Assembly (NCBI GenBank): GCA_963422465.1 | Contig: OY730172.1 | Coordinates: 744,001 to 808,000, forward strand | DNA length: 64,000 nt | Direction of reading: 5' to 3' | From: Lichina pygmaea | Taxonomy: Eukaryota > Ascomycota > Lichinomycetes > Lichinales > Lichinaceae | Shown: piece after piece, positions 1 to 11,441 of the stretch | Layout of the letters: every line of letters begins with the position of its first letter | Numbering within the stretch: the first letter of the stretch is position 1 | Notes under the pieces: generated by a model | The model's input: only the letters and a program-made list of their open reading frames with translations | The model's database searches: none | Told to the model about the DNA's origin: nothing | Made by a program: the position numbers and the translations under genes

Positions 1-1302
1 AGGTTAGCCGGTGTGGCATCCATGACGCTTTCTGTCCTTAAAGGTGCGGTTGTCGGATTTTCCGTATTGCCATCGGCGCCCGAACCCTCCGAACGACCGG
101 GTAGGTTTCCTCGAGCATCTTGTTGTTCGTCCGCATCCTCGTCATCGCCGAGTTCTTCGTTGCCGGGAAAGCAGAACTGAACGGCTGCCCCCGGCGTTGT
201 TTCCATCTGACCCTGCTGCTGAGCCTGTCGTGTGGTCAGGAGCGCTTTGCCGACTTCGAGCCAGCTTGGCGCTTCACATTCGATGCGATGCTGGGGAACC
301 ATGGATCGGAGCATTTGCTGGATCTCTGCCCTGTCGTCCGAGTCCGAGGGCGAGTGGGGCAGGAATGGGTAGGGATCCAGACCGAGCTGCCACGCTGCAG
401 ACAATCGTTTGTGCTTAAGCTTAGACATGAGGCCGTTGGCCATAGATCGTGTGTCTCCAAGTCTTTCGAGAAGCTGTGAGAAATCAGCATCAACCTGGCG
501 CGCTCCTGAGCATTCTGGGCTGGCTGACCTGCCGCAACTGCTCTTGCGCAAACGCATCATCCAGTCCCACATCCAAAGGATTCTGCGCTCCCGCATTGCC
601 ATCCCGGTCATGGGCCAGGGCCGATTCCAAGCAGAGCCTCGCAATGCGTTTCTTCCCCAAGGCGTCCGCAATCCTCGCGGTACGTCTCCATAGCTCCGAG
701 TCGGTCTCGTCTGTTTTCAGCGCTAGAGCGTAAAACTCCAAAACCCGATCCAGTGCGGCACACGTTTGATGTTGCGTATCTCGGTTGGTACGTGCGGTTT
801 GCGAGAGGAACTGTCCGAGGCGGTCGAGGAGAAACTGCCCTCTGTTTTTGTATGCAAGATGAAGAAGCTGTGGCAAGGTGTTGGGCGCAGCGTCCGTCCC
901 TGTTCGCAGGCTCGCGGCCGAGTTGATGAGATCCCTTCCAACGGCCCCTACCTCGGCGTCATCGCTGTCGACATCTTGATCTGTTTGAGATCCTTGAGCC
1001 GCATAGGTATCTTGCTCGTCGTACGAGAAAATTTCCGATTTGAACAGCGTGGCATACGCGTCAATGGCTTCGTCAAAGTAAGCTGGGCCTCGTGCATGCA
1101 GCTCGATCGCATTCTGATACAGCTTCAGGGCTTCCTCAATCTTTACAGAATGTTGTCAGCGTTTGGACCCTCTCGGACACGTACGCAATATCATAGGCAA
1201 CGATTCTCTCACCTGGAGCTCTCTCGTGTCGTCGACCTCGTCATCGCCCTCGTCGTCTGGGATGACGTTCAAGGCCGTGAAAGTTGCCTGTCGCACAGTC
1301 AT
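1..1302 (-). CDS. HIR3: HIR3 / CABIN1-type histone regulator, 5' part, cut by window edge
   Basis: Subunit of the HIR histone chaperone complex, which deposits H3-H4 independently of replication together with ASF1 and controls histone gene expression in the nucleus. Three exons are readable on the minus strand: 1302-1213, 1140-529 and 473-1, with GT-AG introns of 72 and 55 nt that keep phase. The start at 1302 gives an N-terminus with FTALNVIPDDE and, across the first intron, IEEALKLYQNA, both characteristic of the family; a TPR-like helical segment follows with ELWRRTARIADALG and KRIARLCLE. About 391 residues are present; family members are usually far longer, so most of the gene lies beyond the left edge. 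It is divergent from the gene at 1699. The identification rests on recognised family motifs. Confidence 0.85.
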
Positions 1303-1698
1303 TAGCTAGATATTCAAGAGCCACACATCTTCAGGCTGTGACAGGCCTATACACACCGATCTGACCATGATGGGCTGGATATAATAACAACAGGAGGTGG
1401 CGGCAGTGTTGAGGAATGCAGTAGCCCACCATTGCACATGCGATCAAAGTACCGCTATGATATCAGGCGGAACAAGCCGCGACGGCTGCTATTGTTAGAA
1501 GGGCAGCTACATCTGCGTCGCGTGTTCGGTGGCGCTCACAGGCCTATAATTTAGGCGAGCTTGTCACTGCAGAAGAGACGTTGGTCTCATCTATCGAGCA
1601 GCGGATAGACTGACTTGACACCACCACGAAGATGGTTCGCTGACCATCGACTCTCTGTCGAGTACCTGGCTGCGAGCTCAACTCCAGTAACGAGAATC
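1303..1698. promoter_or_regulatory. Divergent HIR3 / ChAPs intergenic region
   Basis: 396 bp between two divergent start codons, so it should hold both promoters. A TATA-like ggatataataac lies near 1378-1389. No repeat or RNA gene is apparent. Confidence 0.5.
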
Positions 1699-4473
1699 AT
1701 GGTTAAGCCGTTGGTCCCCGAGTAAGTGGAATTCCGCATCGTGCCTCCCGTTCCCAGAGCCTGTCTCATCCCCGGGGGACCAGGCACGAGACGGCCAGTT
1801 TGCGTTGAGATCCTCATGTATGACACGAGGATGTCGATGCCTGACCTCCCTCGAGGTCAGGCTCTTCATTGTTTCGGTCTCAGTTGCTGACTTGCGCATC
1901 TCAGGATCGTCGAGGATGCTCTTTACGCCGTCGTTGAAGCAAGGACAGACACGCTTTCGTCTCTGCGGGAACTGGGACCTCCGGATCTCGTCCATCTGGT
2001 TCGCCAAGCAGTAAAATCGCCTGCCAGGCAGGTACGGTTCCTGGATCTCCCAATCAATATCGCTTGCCCGGAGGATGTTTGAACTGCGAATCACGATTAG
2101 GGCATGCGGTAAGAGCTGCGTGAGCGGCCAAGCTGATTGGGATTTGCTCTTCTGCAGATAGGGGTATATCATCATGTTACCGGGATCGATGCGTCGTCGT
2201 CCGCGAGTTTGGCCGCATATGTCAACACCCTGACGTACATGCTACATGACAAACAGCAGAAGGTCGTTTCGGGTCTGTATTGGTACGTGGTCCAAAGCGG
2301 CACCACAGCTCTCGGATCGCTGATGCTCTGTGCAGCTGCTACAATGCCTTCTCACGGCTTGACATGCGGGTGCAAGTCACCATACCGGGAAGTGTCGAGA
2401 GCTACTGCATCGATGAGCGTGGTGTGAAACGCGTGGCAACGGAGAGCCTATGGCTGGAGAGCTATCTCTGCGCGGTACTTCGCGCCTATTCGTACGCAGA
2501 CGATGGCGGTGGGGATATGATCAGAAAGATCGTCGGCGTACGACGGTTCAACCCTATCACCAACACCGAATCGGAGCACAAGTTCATGGACGCCGCCGAA
2601 CGCCTCTTCTTCAAAGGTCGGCAAACGGTCGCTCCCCTCGGAGAGAGTGGTGCTGATAGGCGCTCGGTTCAGGATGGCAGCTCGGTTCGGATCCAGAGAT
2701 ACAGGTGCCCAACCTGGTCTCGAATCACCTGACGACCGGTCTGCTCCAGTATATCCATACGACCGGCCGCTACGCGTCCGGCATGAATCTGTTCGAGAAG
2801 CTCAGAACCCGAGACCCTGAGATCTCGTCCATCCTCGCACGGGTGCTCATCTCTGCGGACGAGGAAGTTCGAGCCATTGAGCTGCTCCACGAATCGATAC
2901 AGCAGCTTCCGATGGACTATTCCCTCCTGGATGTCCAGGCGGCCTTCTGCAAGGATAAAGGAAGGGGTAAGCTCGCGCTGGAATGCGCCAAAAGAAGCGT
3001 CGTTGCCGCCCCGAGCGAGTTTGGCACATGGTCGAGGCTCGCGGAGATCTACGTCTATCTGGAAGAATGGGAACTGGCGCTGCTCACGCTCAACTCATGC
3101 CCCATGTTCACGTACCAGGACAAGGATTCCCCACGGCACCCGGAGCCGACAGCGCGAGTGATTCTCCCGCTCATGGCCGAGACGACGCTGGACGAGATCA
3201 ACGAGGATCTGGTGGCCGAGGGGGACGGCGTGCATCCAACGTTGCGCAAGCTCCCCGCGGCGCACTACAAGGGCACTTTCCTGAAGGCGTACAGCTTGCT
3301 CACCGAGATTGCGGTCAAGATCGGCTGGGACCAGCTCCTGAAGATTCGGAGTCAGGTGTTCGTCATGGAGGAGGAATATCGGACCGAGAAGCAAGCGAGC
3401 GGGTCTCACTACGGCGCACCTAGTAAGACTTCTAGCACCACCGGCCTCAAGGGCGCATCGAGCACCAGCGTCAATGGCGCCACGCCGGACAGGTCCGCCG
3501 GTCAGACCCCTGAACCAGTCACGAACGGGGACAAGGCAACTTCAGATGCTTCTGTCACAGACACAACTCTAGCCGGTACTTCCAAGGCGGAGAACGCAGA
3601 TGTACTGGAAGCCGAGATGTCGATCGAGAAGCCCGAGCATACGGTGACTTCGGAGGTGGTCAAGAGCGGCGGGGAAGACGTCAGCATACCCTTCTCACTA
3701 CACTCAAGATCCAACGGCCTGCTGACAGCGATCTAGCCGGATCCGACGCACTCGCACTACGGACAGTTCCAGAACAAGCGGCTCTGCGAGCGGTGGTTGG
3801 ACAACCTCATCATGGTGCTGTACGAGGATCTGCGCGTGTACACGATGTGGCGCACCGAGATGGCGCAGTACAAGCAGCAGAGCCTGCACTACAAGAAGTC
3901 TGCGGAGGAGTGGGAGATTCTGGGCGAGCTCGCCGAGCGTCTTCACCACCCGGACGAGGCGGTCGAGGCGTACGTCGCCTGTCTCGACATCCGCTTCAGC
4001 CCCAAGGCCATGAAGGGGCTCCTCGCGCTGCACTACCGCGAGGGGGACGTGCGATCGATGGTGTCGGCGCTGATCCGCTTGATCGCGTGGCAGTACCGGT
4101 GGTATTCGGAGGTGAGTCGACCTTCTCCTCAACCGCAACAGCCAAAGCCCGAGGCTACGATTCACCACTCTTGTCCGCCCGTCCCAAATCGTGATCATCG
4201 TATCATTCTCTCAATCACATCGTTTCCCCTCTCCTTCTCGTCCCTTTCCCCGCGCCACCACAATCACATGACTAACCGACGTGACATTATCTGCTTGAAC
4301 AACAGTTCTCTCCGCACTTGCTCTTCACCGTCCGCAAGCTCATCGAGGACGAAGGGGCCGTCAAGGTGCGCAGCATCGTGCAGGCCACCAGTCTGCCTCA
4401 GCCCGTCCTGAACCTGGCCCATGAATACGCTTCGTTGTGCGCGACCTTCAGGAGCAGCGGCAGCGACGTATGA
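1699..4473 (+). CDS. ChAPs family protein (Chs5-Arf1-binding, BCH1/BUD7-like)
   Basis: Cargo adaptor of the exomer type, which with Chs5 and Arf1 exports selected membrane proteins such as chitin synthases from the trans-Golgi. Proposed exons: 1699-1721, 1905-2031, 2158-2282, 2336-2649, 2697 to about 3420-3734, 3737-4111 and 4306-4473. Family signatures in order: LRELGPPDLVHLV, YHHVTGIDASSSASLAAY, FSRLDMRVQVTIPGS, TPR-like repeats (LLDVQAAFCKDKGRGKLALE), WDQLLKIRSQVFVMEEEY, KRLCERWLDNLIMVLYEDLR, and the C-terminal LCATFRSSGSDV. Length is about 700 residues, as expected. One junction is unresolved: a Ser/Thr-rich stretch after 3420 runs to a TAG at 3734-3736 and conserved coding resumes at once at 3737 in the same frame; a GTAAGA donor at 3423 would remove the stop but breaks phase. 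The 47-nt intron 2650-2696 is a best guess. Confidence 0.85.
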
Positions 4474-6454
4474 GGGGGCGGTATGAAGGATTGTGTGTAT
4501 CGCGGAACGTGTGCATTTTGGATGTGTGGAGAGGGTTATGGTTGCGCCGATCAAGCGCAGGACCGAGACCAAGGCCAAAAGTCCGAGGGTCTGATCTGGG
4601 TACAGTAGTGCTCATGTCCAAAAAGCTCGGAAAAAAATATTTCTTCTTTTTTTTTGGGTCGTCCTTGTATATCCGCTCTCCGCGCCCCCCCCCCCCCCCC
4701 CCCCCCTCTGTTTCTTGTTCCCTCTCTCTTCCCCCACCGAACGACAACAGCAACAACACTACCAATAACAAGCAACAAACAGCAATCCCATCTTTCTTTT
4801 GCGTGGGAGAGCCTAGACCTTGTTCCCTCCGTCCGTTTCCCCGTCACTTTTCTCTCCTCTGCTGAACACTGTTTCAACCCACTGTTTTTTTTTAAAACAA
4901 CTCTTGGCTGATTCCGGGCCCTGGTTTCCATGCTGGATTCTCGGTTCCGGTTCTTCAGTTTAGTTTTTAGGTTTTTTTTGGATCTGGGGGTTTTAAATGC
5001 CCAGCTTAGTTTCGGGGGGGGGGGTTCTTTAATCGATCAATCCTCACTGCTTTGGCTCCAGGTCTCAATCAATCCCAGATCTTTACGATTGGTTTACAGG
5101 CTGCTTGGTTCTGGGGTCCTGGTTCTTTGGGATCTGCTTCCAGCCATGTTCTCGGTTCTGCCTTTGGAAAGGGGGGGGGGGTTTTCGAACTTCCTGTTAC
5201 TCAGTCCTGGGGTTGTCGATCCTAGGCTTTGGATCCAGGCTTCTCATTCTATCTTGTAGTTTTATCTTGCCACTCTAGATTTCAGTTTTCTATCAGATGC
5301 AGAAAAAAAAAGACTCCAAAACTCTGTGCTCCTGATGCTGAGTGGTTGTGATTCTGGTTTCAGGTTCCGGTTCTGCTCGTGCTTATCCTCATGGCCGATC
5401 GATCAATCTTCTGGTCAACTGATTGATCCATTGCACATCCTATAGTAGTAACAGGCGATGTTCCAGTCACAGCCAGCTTCATCCTCATTTTGCCCTGTAG
5501 CGTCCAGTCTCCAGCCTCCGGCCTCTGATACTACATCCACATCAGCCTCTGTGTCTGCCTATACCTCTTGCTAGAGAAACAAGGAGGTTGCAACAGCTTT
5601 GTATATTGTTCCTGTCAACCTGTCAACCTGTCAGCCCACTGAACCCAATTCTTTCCATTCTCCCTATCCTTCCCGTCCTCTTTCCATCTCTCCTGTTTTC
5701 ATGTCATATCTGTAAACTATATCAAGTTTATCTAGTAATCCATGCAAGTCATCCACGTCACTCTCTTCCCTTATTTCCTTCTCTCATTCTTTCCTGTGAT
5801 CCCTGTCATCCTCGTCATCCATACGACCTCTTCCTGTTATCTCCCTGTCGAGTCGATGACGAATGAACCAGAACAACCCCCCCCCCCCCCCCCCATCCCA
5901 GACCTTGGCCAACCAAGAAACCTAATCAGGCCAACAGACAAACTAGCCTCCAGCTGATGTTATGGTCATAATAGCATCAACAATATCTGCAAGATCTACC
6001 TCGTACTGTATAGTAGGAAGTACAGCACTTACCGTATAGTGGCTCTGTCGGGAGATACCCTGAGATAAACTGCCTTGGTAAGAACGAGAGACTACAGCCA
6101 ACAAGAGACTACATTACCATGAGTAATGGATTACTGTAGGGTGGACGTCGACCAAAGCGTTGAACGACGGAGCCCACGGAGGAACGTACATACGTAGTAC
6201 TACGGAACGAGTCCCATGGCACGTGCGTAACGTAGTGTCGCAAGAAAATCGGACGTAATATGAAACTTGCAAGCAGCTGATCGTGCCATTGTCTTCTCTA
6301 CCATACCGGACGAAAGCCTTCTTGATCCAACCAAGAGACCCTATCATTTCTCAACCTTCTCCTTTGAGGGTTGTCAAAAGCCGTGATATGACAAGCGCCG
6401 CGTACAAGACGTGGAGCTGTCGGAGGATTCTCAAGATACCGCACCATCCGCCGT
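4474..6454. other. Convergent intergenic region with poly-C tracts
   Basis: About 2 kb between the 3' ends of two convergent genes. It contains C homopolymers at 4683-4706 (24) and 5877-5894 (18), G runs near 5016 and 5171, and loosely repeated gttccggttc / ggttctgg blocks between 4920 and 5370. I see no convincing gene. Confidence 0.5.
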
Positions 6455-7191
6455 CTACTTCTCCTCTTCCTCCTTGGCGCCTCCAACCGCGGTGGAGACT
6501 TCAGGCTCCTTGGGCACAGCCCCATCTTTGTTCGTCTTGGCCGCCTTGGCGGGACCGCTTGACTTGGCCGTCTCCGCGGCCGTTTCTTCTTTGGCCTCGT
6601 CTGCGTCTTGTTCCGGGCCGTCGTCGTCGTCTTCGCCCGGTGCCGCTGCGGCGTCTTCCGCGTCGTCAACTTCCTCCACCTCTTCTTGGTCGGCTACCTC
6701 GTCGGGCTGAGCTGTCTCGGTCTTGCGCTTCTTCCGCTCACGAGGCTTGGGATCGGGTGCTATCGCGTCGCACGGGTCAGACCACTCCTGCCTCGACGCG
6801 CTCAACGCACATTGAAAAGCTCGTCACCAGTCGACGTACCTTCCTCCTCTTCACCAGCATCAGCCTCTTCTTCTTCGTCCTCTTCCTCGAGGCCATCCTC
6901 GTCGGATACGTCGGACCCTTCATATCTAATGCATTCCGAGCGCAGTTCGCGACGTTAGCCGACCTGCCTTGCCGGTCACCTGACGCCCCGACGGCCGGCG
7001 CCGTCCCTTCATTGGACGTGCCATGTTGCTTTCGCAATTGATGGCGCCTCTCCCTCTCATCTTCTGGTGGAATGGGGAGCAAAGAAGGTTGGCGTGACGT
7101 CAACTTACTCTTCCTCCTCCTCGCTTTCGTCCGGAAGCTCCAGCAACTCCTCCTCGTCCTCGGCCTCCTGCTTTCTCTTACGAGTGCTCAT
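6455..7191 (-). CDS. Small acidic, Lys/Glu-rich nuclear-type protein, function unknown
   Basis: Three exons on the minus strand, 7191-7109, 6925-6840 and 6759-6455, join in phase to give 157 residues. The N-terminus is basic (MSTRKRKQEA) followed by long acidic runs (ELPDESEEEE and a second block in exon 2), then a basic cluster PRERKKRKTE that looks like a nuclear localisation signal, and an acidic, Ala-rich tail. There is no recognisable catalytic domain. The composition resembles histone chaperones of the CHZ1 type and nucleolar acidic proteins, but I do not see a diagnostic CHZ motif and assign no function. The acceptor of intron 2 (CTA at 6760-6762 on the plus strand) was chosen because it is the only nearby one that keeps phase. 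Confidence 0.6.
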
Positions 7192-8270
7192 TTTCGGGGC
7201 GAGATGGGCGACGATGGCGCAGCCAGGTCCAATTGAAGCAGTCGCGGGAGGTTCGGCGATGTGCGTACGTAGCAAGAATTGGGTTGAGAAGAGCAGCAAG
7301 CCAGTCGAAGCTCTACACGGGAGAGATTGACCTGTACGGAGGAAAAGAGGGGGTGTGGGTGGGTGAACAGAAGGAGGTTGGATCCCAATGGCTTCGTACG
7401 TCGCCCGGGGGTTTTTATAGGAACTTATTAATGTCGACTGGTCGCCCTGGCCCAATACCGAAAAGCAAAATGAATGGACGAGGCTGGGTGGGGGGGGGGG
7501 GCAGAGAAATTCTGGGAGAAGAACAGAGGCCTGCAGCAAGGTACGGAAGACTCGTATGGGAGAGCTTCGGGGAACGGTAAGGGGGGGGGGGGGGGGGGGG
7601 AGGGGGATGGAGCCATACCGAAGCTTCTGTATTTCCGTAGCACGAGTTAGGAGGGGTTGATGTGCTCCTAGGTACGGAAGTGGAGCTGACTGCTTAGTAA
7701 CGAGCCAGTGCTACGTGGTACGTACGTACTCCCGTACTTCCGTAGTTCCGTGCGTAAACGTACGGAGTACTTCCGTAGTATGTACGGAGGTACGTACGTA
7801 TGGGTGTACAGGATACATAACATATGCTCATGACGTCAGATGAGAACTTCTGAAAGAGCCCCCGACAAACAAGGACAGGACTACAAAAGTGACAGTCATG
7901 TCTGCGTCCACCGGTCCGGCTTTGTCTGCACAACGGTAATCATAGACCAATGGACCAGGAGTAACAGCACAGCAGCTTTCTTACGATATCTGTTCAGACC
8001 AGTCATTGGGACTCTCTAGGTACTATACGTACCAATATATACTCTGTAAAGTGCGTTACGCACGGGGTACTGATACAAGGGCAGTCCACAGAAGTGGAGG
8101 GCTTTTTCATGTGCACCCTTAGCTTTTGCCGCACTGACCTCATACGACTACGAGTACTCCATGCTGCCACATCCAAGGTATTTGGTTTCCGCTAGGCTTA
8201 ATCTGGAAAAGAGGAATGCTGACTCAGCGAATGCTTTAATTAGTCCGCAGAACCAGGTGACTAGATGCTT
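7192..8270. other. Intergenic region with poly-G and TACGTA-rich tract
   Basis: Holds a 20-bp G run at 7581-7600, a shorter one near 7491, and a TACGTAC-rich stretch at about 7640-7810 with several copies of the acttccgtac core in both orientations. No gene is apparent; the first few hundred bases are presumably the promoter of the acidic-protein gene. Confidence 0.5.
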
Positions 8271-8383
8271 CGTACGAAGTGTCTAGCGGATATAATGTTA
8301 AGTAGATATGCTTAGTAAGCAGGAAATTCTGCAAAAGACCCGTACAAACACTTTGGTCAGATCGCAATTGCAATTGCAACATC

Positions 8384-8518
8384 ATGGATCAAGTCACTGA
8401 GTTTCTTGATGCACCAGCAACCCCAAAGCGACAGCAAATGACTCGAGATGAGCGCCTCAATGCTCAGCATCTTCGCAACCACGGGGGTCATACAGAATAT
8501 TCGAGTGCAAGCATCTAG
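8384..8518 (+). pseudogene. N-terminal fragment of a Tc1-like transposase
   Basis: A 44-codon frame contains PKRQQMTRDERLNAQHLRNHGG, which matches the start of the helix-turn-helix found in fungal Tc1/mariner transposases (RD-R-Q--LR--G). It ends after 44 residues, and the DDE catalytic part is absent, so this is a remnant. It lies inside the element bounded by TA-flanked inverted repeats at 8275 and 9401. Confidence 0.55.
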
Positions 8519-8582
8519 ATGTCTCAAGAGTTTTGATAGCGCGGCTCTACAATCGACTTTGGCTTGTATCTGCTTCACATTA

Positions 8583-9381
8583 CCCGTGCCACGGGGGGCT
8601 ACACCCCCTCCTCCCACACCTTCGGTACGTCCGGAACACCTCTCCATCCAGAGAGGTGTCTAACACCGGAATGAAAGTATCAGCGGTATGAAAGGGTTTC
8701 TTGATAGAATCAACTGCAATGCCTATAATTCCACAACACAATGACTACATGAAAATGTAACTGGCCCATTTGATTCCTCTACTTCTACACTATCGTTTCT
8801 GAGGTTGCAGGCCTTTTTAGAAGCCATGAAAGCAATATATCTACAACACAAGGAAGAGTAACCAAAAGATCGCGTGTCTGAGAGAAGCGAAGCGGACGAC
8901 TCAAGTTTCTATGGTAGCTAACGTGGCTATGGTAGCTACAGTAGTTACTCAACAATACCAGCAGAATCTGGGAGTGCCTGAAGCATCAGGGATGATAGTA
9001 GAAGAGTAGGGGAATCAGATAGGCATATAAAAATTATCACTTGTCTGTCTAGTTGTGGAGTTGTAGGTGTTTCAAATTGATGTTGTCAAGAGCCTGTTCT
9101 GTGAGTGACGACTATCATGACTTCTCAACAACACCACAAAAATCTAGAGAAGTCTATATCCTCAAGGATGATGGTAGAGAAGCAGGGGAATCAAATGAGC
9201 CGGTTACATTTCAATTCAGTCGTTGTGTTGTGAAGTTATAGATGTTGCAGCTGACTTGCAACTGAAAACCTTTCATACCGCTGATACTTTCATTCCGGTG
9301 TTAGACCTCTCACTGGATAGAGAGGTGTTCCGGACGTACCGGAGGTGCGGGAGGAGGGGGTGTAGCCCCCCGTGGCACGGG
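8583..9381. mobile_element. MITE-like element, copy 1 (long TIR, TA target)
   Basis: A 799-bp element with terminal inverted repeats of about 115 bp (8583-8697 against 9268-9381), beginning cccgtgccacgggg. TA flanks both ends (8581-8582 and 9382-9383). The inverted repeat contains a hairpin (9-bp stem, 8636-8659). Internal sequence has short unrelated frames and no transposase. The internal part from about 8990 to 9245 is clearly related to 23400-23660 in copy 2. It inserted at a TA at the inner edge of the right terminal repeat of the Tc1-like element. Confidence 0.8.
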
Positions 9382-9403
9382 TATATCCGCTAGACACCTC
9401 GTA

Positions 9404-9724
9404 TGTACGGGGGTTACGGAGTAATACGTACTTCCGTACTGTACTTCATACTATCCCCGCGAAGTCGAATTACTCCAAAAGTCACGCCCGACTGATATAC
9501 TAACAACAGTGGGTAGCTAGCATGTCTTGGACCCCTTGACACAAGCTGCCATCACCTCCACAATTGTGGAGACAGCCTGCGCTACGTATTTACTCCCTGG
9601 CCAAAGGTGCAGAGCAGAACCAGTAATCTTCTTGTCCCGTTCTATAGGCACAACATATCCAGCGCCGGGCAAAAACTCCACGCCGGGCTAAGACAGATGA
9701 TCAAAGGTTGCGGGTCCGACCAGT
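9404..9724. other. Intergenic region 3' of the phosphatase gene
   Basis: 321 bp downstream of the phosphatase stop codon. The end near the transposon is TACGTA-rich (acttccgtactgtac near 9430). Nothing else is apparent. Confidence 0.4.
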
Positions 9725-11392
9725 TCAATGCTTCGACGATGAATTGCTCGTGCGAGCCAGACCAAGGCACTTGGCCATCTGGAAGAAGATCTCGGTGTTG
9801 TCGTAGACGCCTGGAGTTTCCGGTAGAAGAAGGAAAAGGAGTTAGTCTATGCTCTGACAACAACGTTCAATGGAGCCATGACACAAGCCCGAGATCTGAG
9901 GTAGTGCAATGTCTGGAAGAGAGCACCGTCCTGGCTTACCTCCAAAGTAATCCTGGCATGGCCCGAGCGCGAACACGGGCACGTCGGTGAGTGAGTGCAC
10001 GCCGACGACTTCGTCGACGGGCAACGTGCCGTTCACGAGGAAGCCCGTCGGCGAATCCTCGGGGTTGGCGGTGAAGTCGAGCTTCTCCGTGAGGTTGATG
10101 GCCGGCTGTCGCGGGCCATCCTTGTTGACGCGATAGTCCTCGCGGTGATCGGGGAAGGCGCCAACCCCCTGGTAGAGCGTGTATCGCGGGTCCCAGTTGG
10201 CCGGGAAGGCGGTGCCGTCCGTGTACCGGACCGACGTCCCGTTAGTCGGCTGCACGTACTGAGACAGCCCGCTGTTGAAGTACGTCCCGATGGCGTTGCG
10301 CTTCTCGCGGTCCGTCTCCTTGTCGTCCATGTACTTGGTGTCGACGCTGCCCATGACGTCGAATCTGCCACAACACACCGTTCCCGTCAGACGTACCGAG
10401 CCATCCAGAGTCGGGACTGGGGGGGGGGGGGATCCAGGTCAAACGCACCCGTGACCGTGATCGGCCGTCACGACGATGAGCGTGTCGTCGAGCTCGCCAA
10501 GCTCGTCCAGCTTGTCGATCGTGGCCCGGATCGTGTCGTCGAGCTCGAGCAGATCGCCGAGGGCGCGGTCGTAGTCGAGCAGGTGCATCTGCTTGTCGAC
10601 GCTAGCCGCCTCGCTCATGAGGAAGAATCCTTCCGAGTCGCTCCGCTTGTGGAGGATGTCGACGGCCTTGAGCGTCATCTCCTTGAGCCCAGGCTGATCG
10701 GTCGCGTCGCCTCCACTCCCGTCCGGGCTGTTGCTCTGGTTCCGGAGGCTCTCGGTGTACACGTTACGGTCGAGCCAGGTCGAGAGGTTGTCGACGCTGA
10801 AGATGCCCAGCGTTGGCTGATCGTCGGCGGTGGCCTCGAGCGCCGTCTTGTTGAGCACGACGTTGTATCCCTTCTCCTCGAAGGCGGCGTAGTAGTCCCG
10901 GCCCTGGAAGGATTCTGGGCCGGGCAAGAACTGTTCGGCCCCGCCGCCGAAGATGACGTCCGGCTCGACGGGCGACACCCAGGAGTAGTTGGTGATCCCG
11001 TTCAGGTACGAATCGACCACGGCGCCCAGCTGACCTCGGCTGCGGGTGTGCGCGCTCAGCGCAGCCGGGGTAGCATCCGCTGGCGAGGTCAGCCTCGGGA
11101 CGTGGCAGCGGCAGATGTCGAAGGCCCAACATCAGAACGGGGCGTTCGTACCGATGTAGGCCGTCGAGACGATGCCGATGGCGCCGCCGAAGAGACGTCT
11201 CCAGATCTCGCTGATCATCTCGAATTTGGGGTCGTCGGCGGGAGAGCGCGACGAGTCGGCGTAGACATTAAGCGCGTTCACGGTGGCCTTGCGTCCGCTG
11301 TACAGCGCCGTGGCCGAGTTGGCCGAGTCGGTGATGAACGAGTCCAAAGAATGGGTCATCTGCCACGGCGGTTCAGTCTCGGGACGTTGGGC

Positions 11393-11441
<49 letters not shown>

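Larger units (their letters stand above)
8275..9401. mobile_element. Tc1/mariner-like element, internally deleted, carrying a MITE
   Basis: Terminal inverted repeats of 20 bp with one mismatch (cgaagtgtctagcggatata at 8275-8294, and its complement at 9382-9401) are flanked by TA on both sides (8273-8274 and 9402-9403), the target duplication of the Tc1/mariner superfamily. The left part encodes the N-terminus of a Tc1-type transposase. Only about 330 bp of this element remain once the 799-bp MITE at 8583-9381 is subtracted, so it is a deleted, non-autonomous copy that was itself hit by a second transposition. Confidence 0.75.

Noticed and set aside
6455-7191. Assignment of the acidic protein as CHZ1
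   Set aside because: Composition fits, but I could not see a diagnostic CHZ motif, so no gene name was given.
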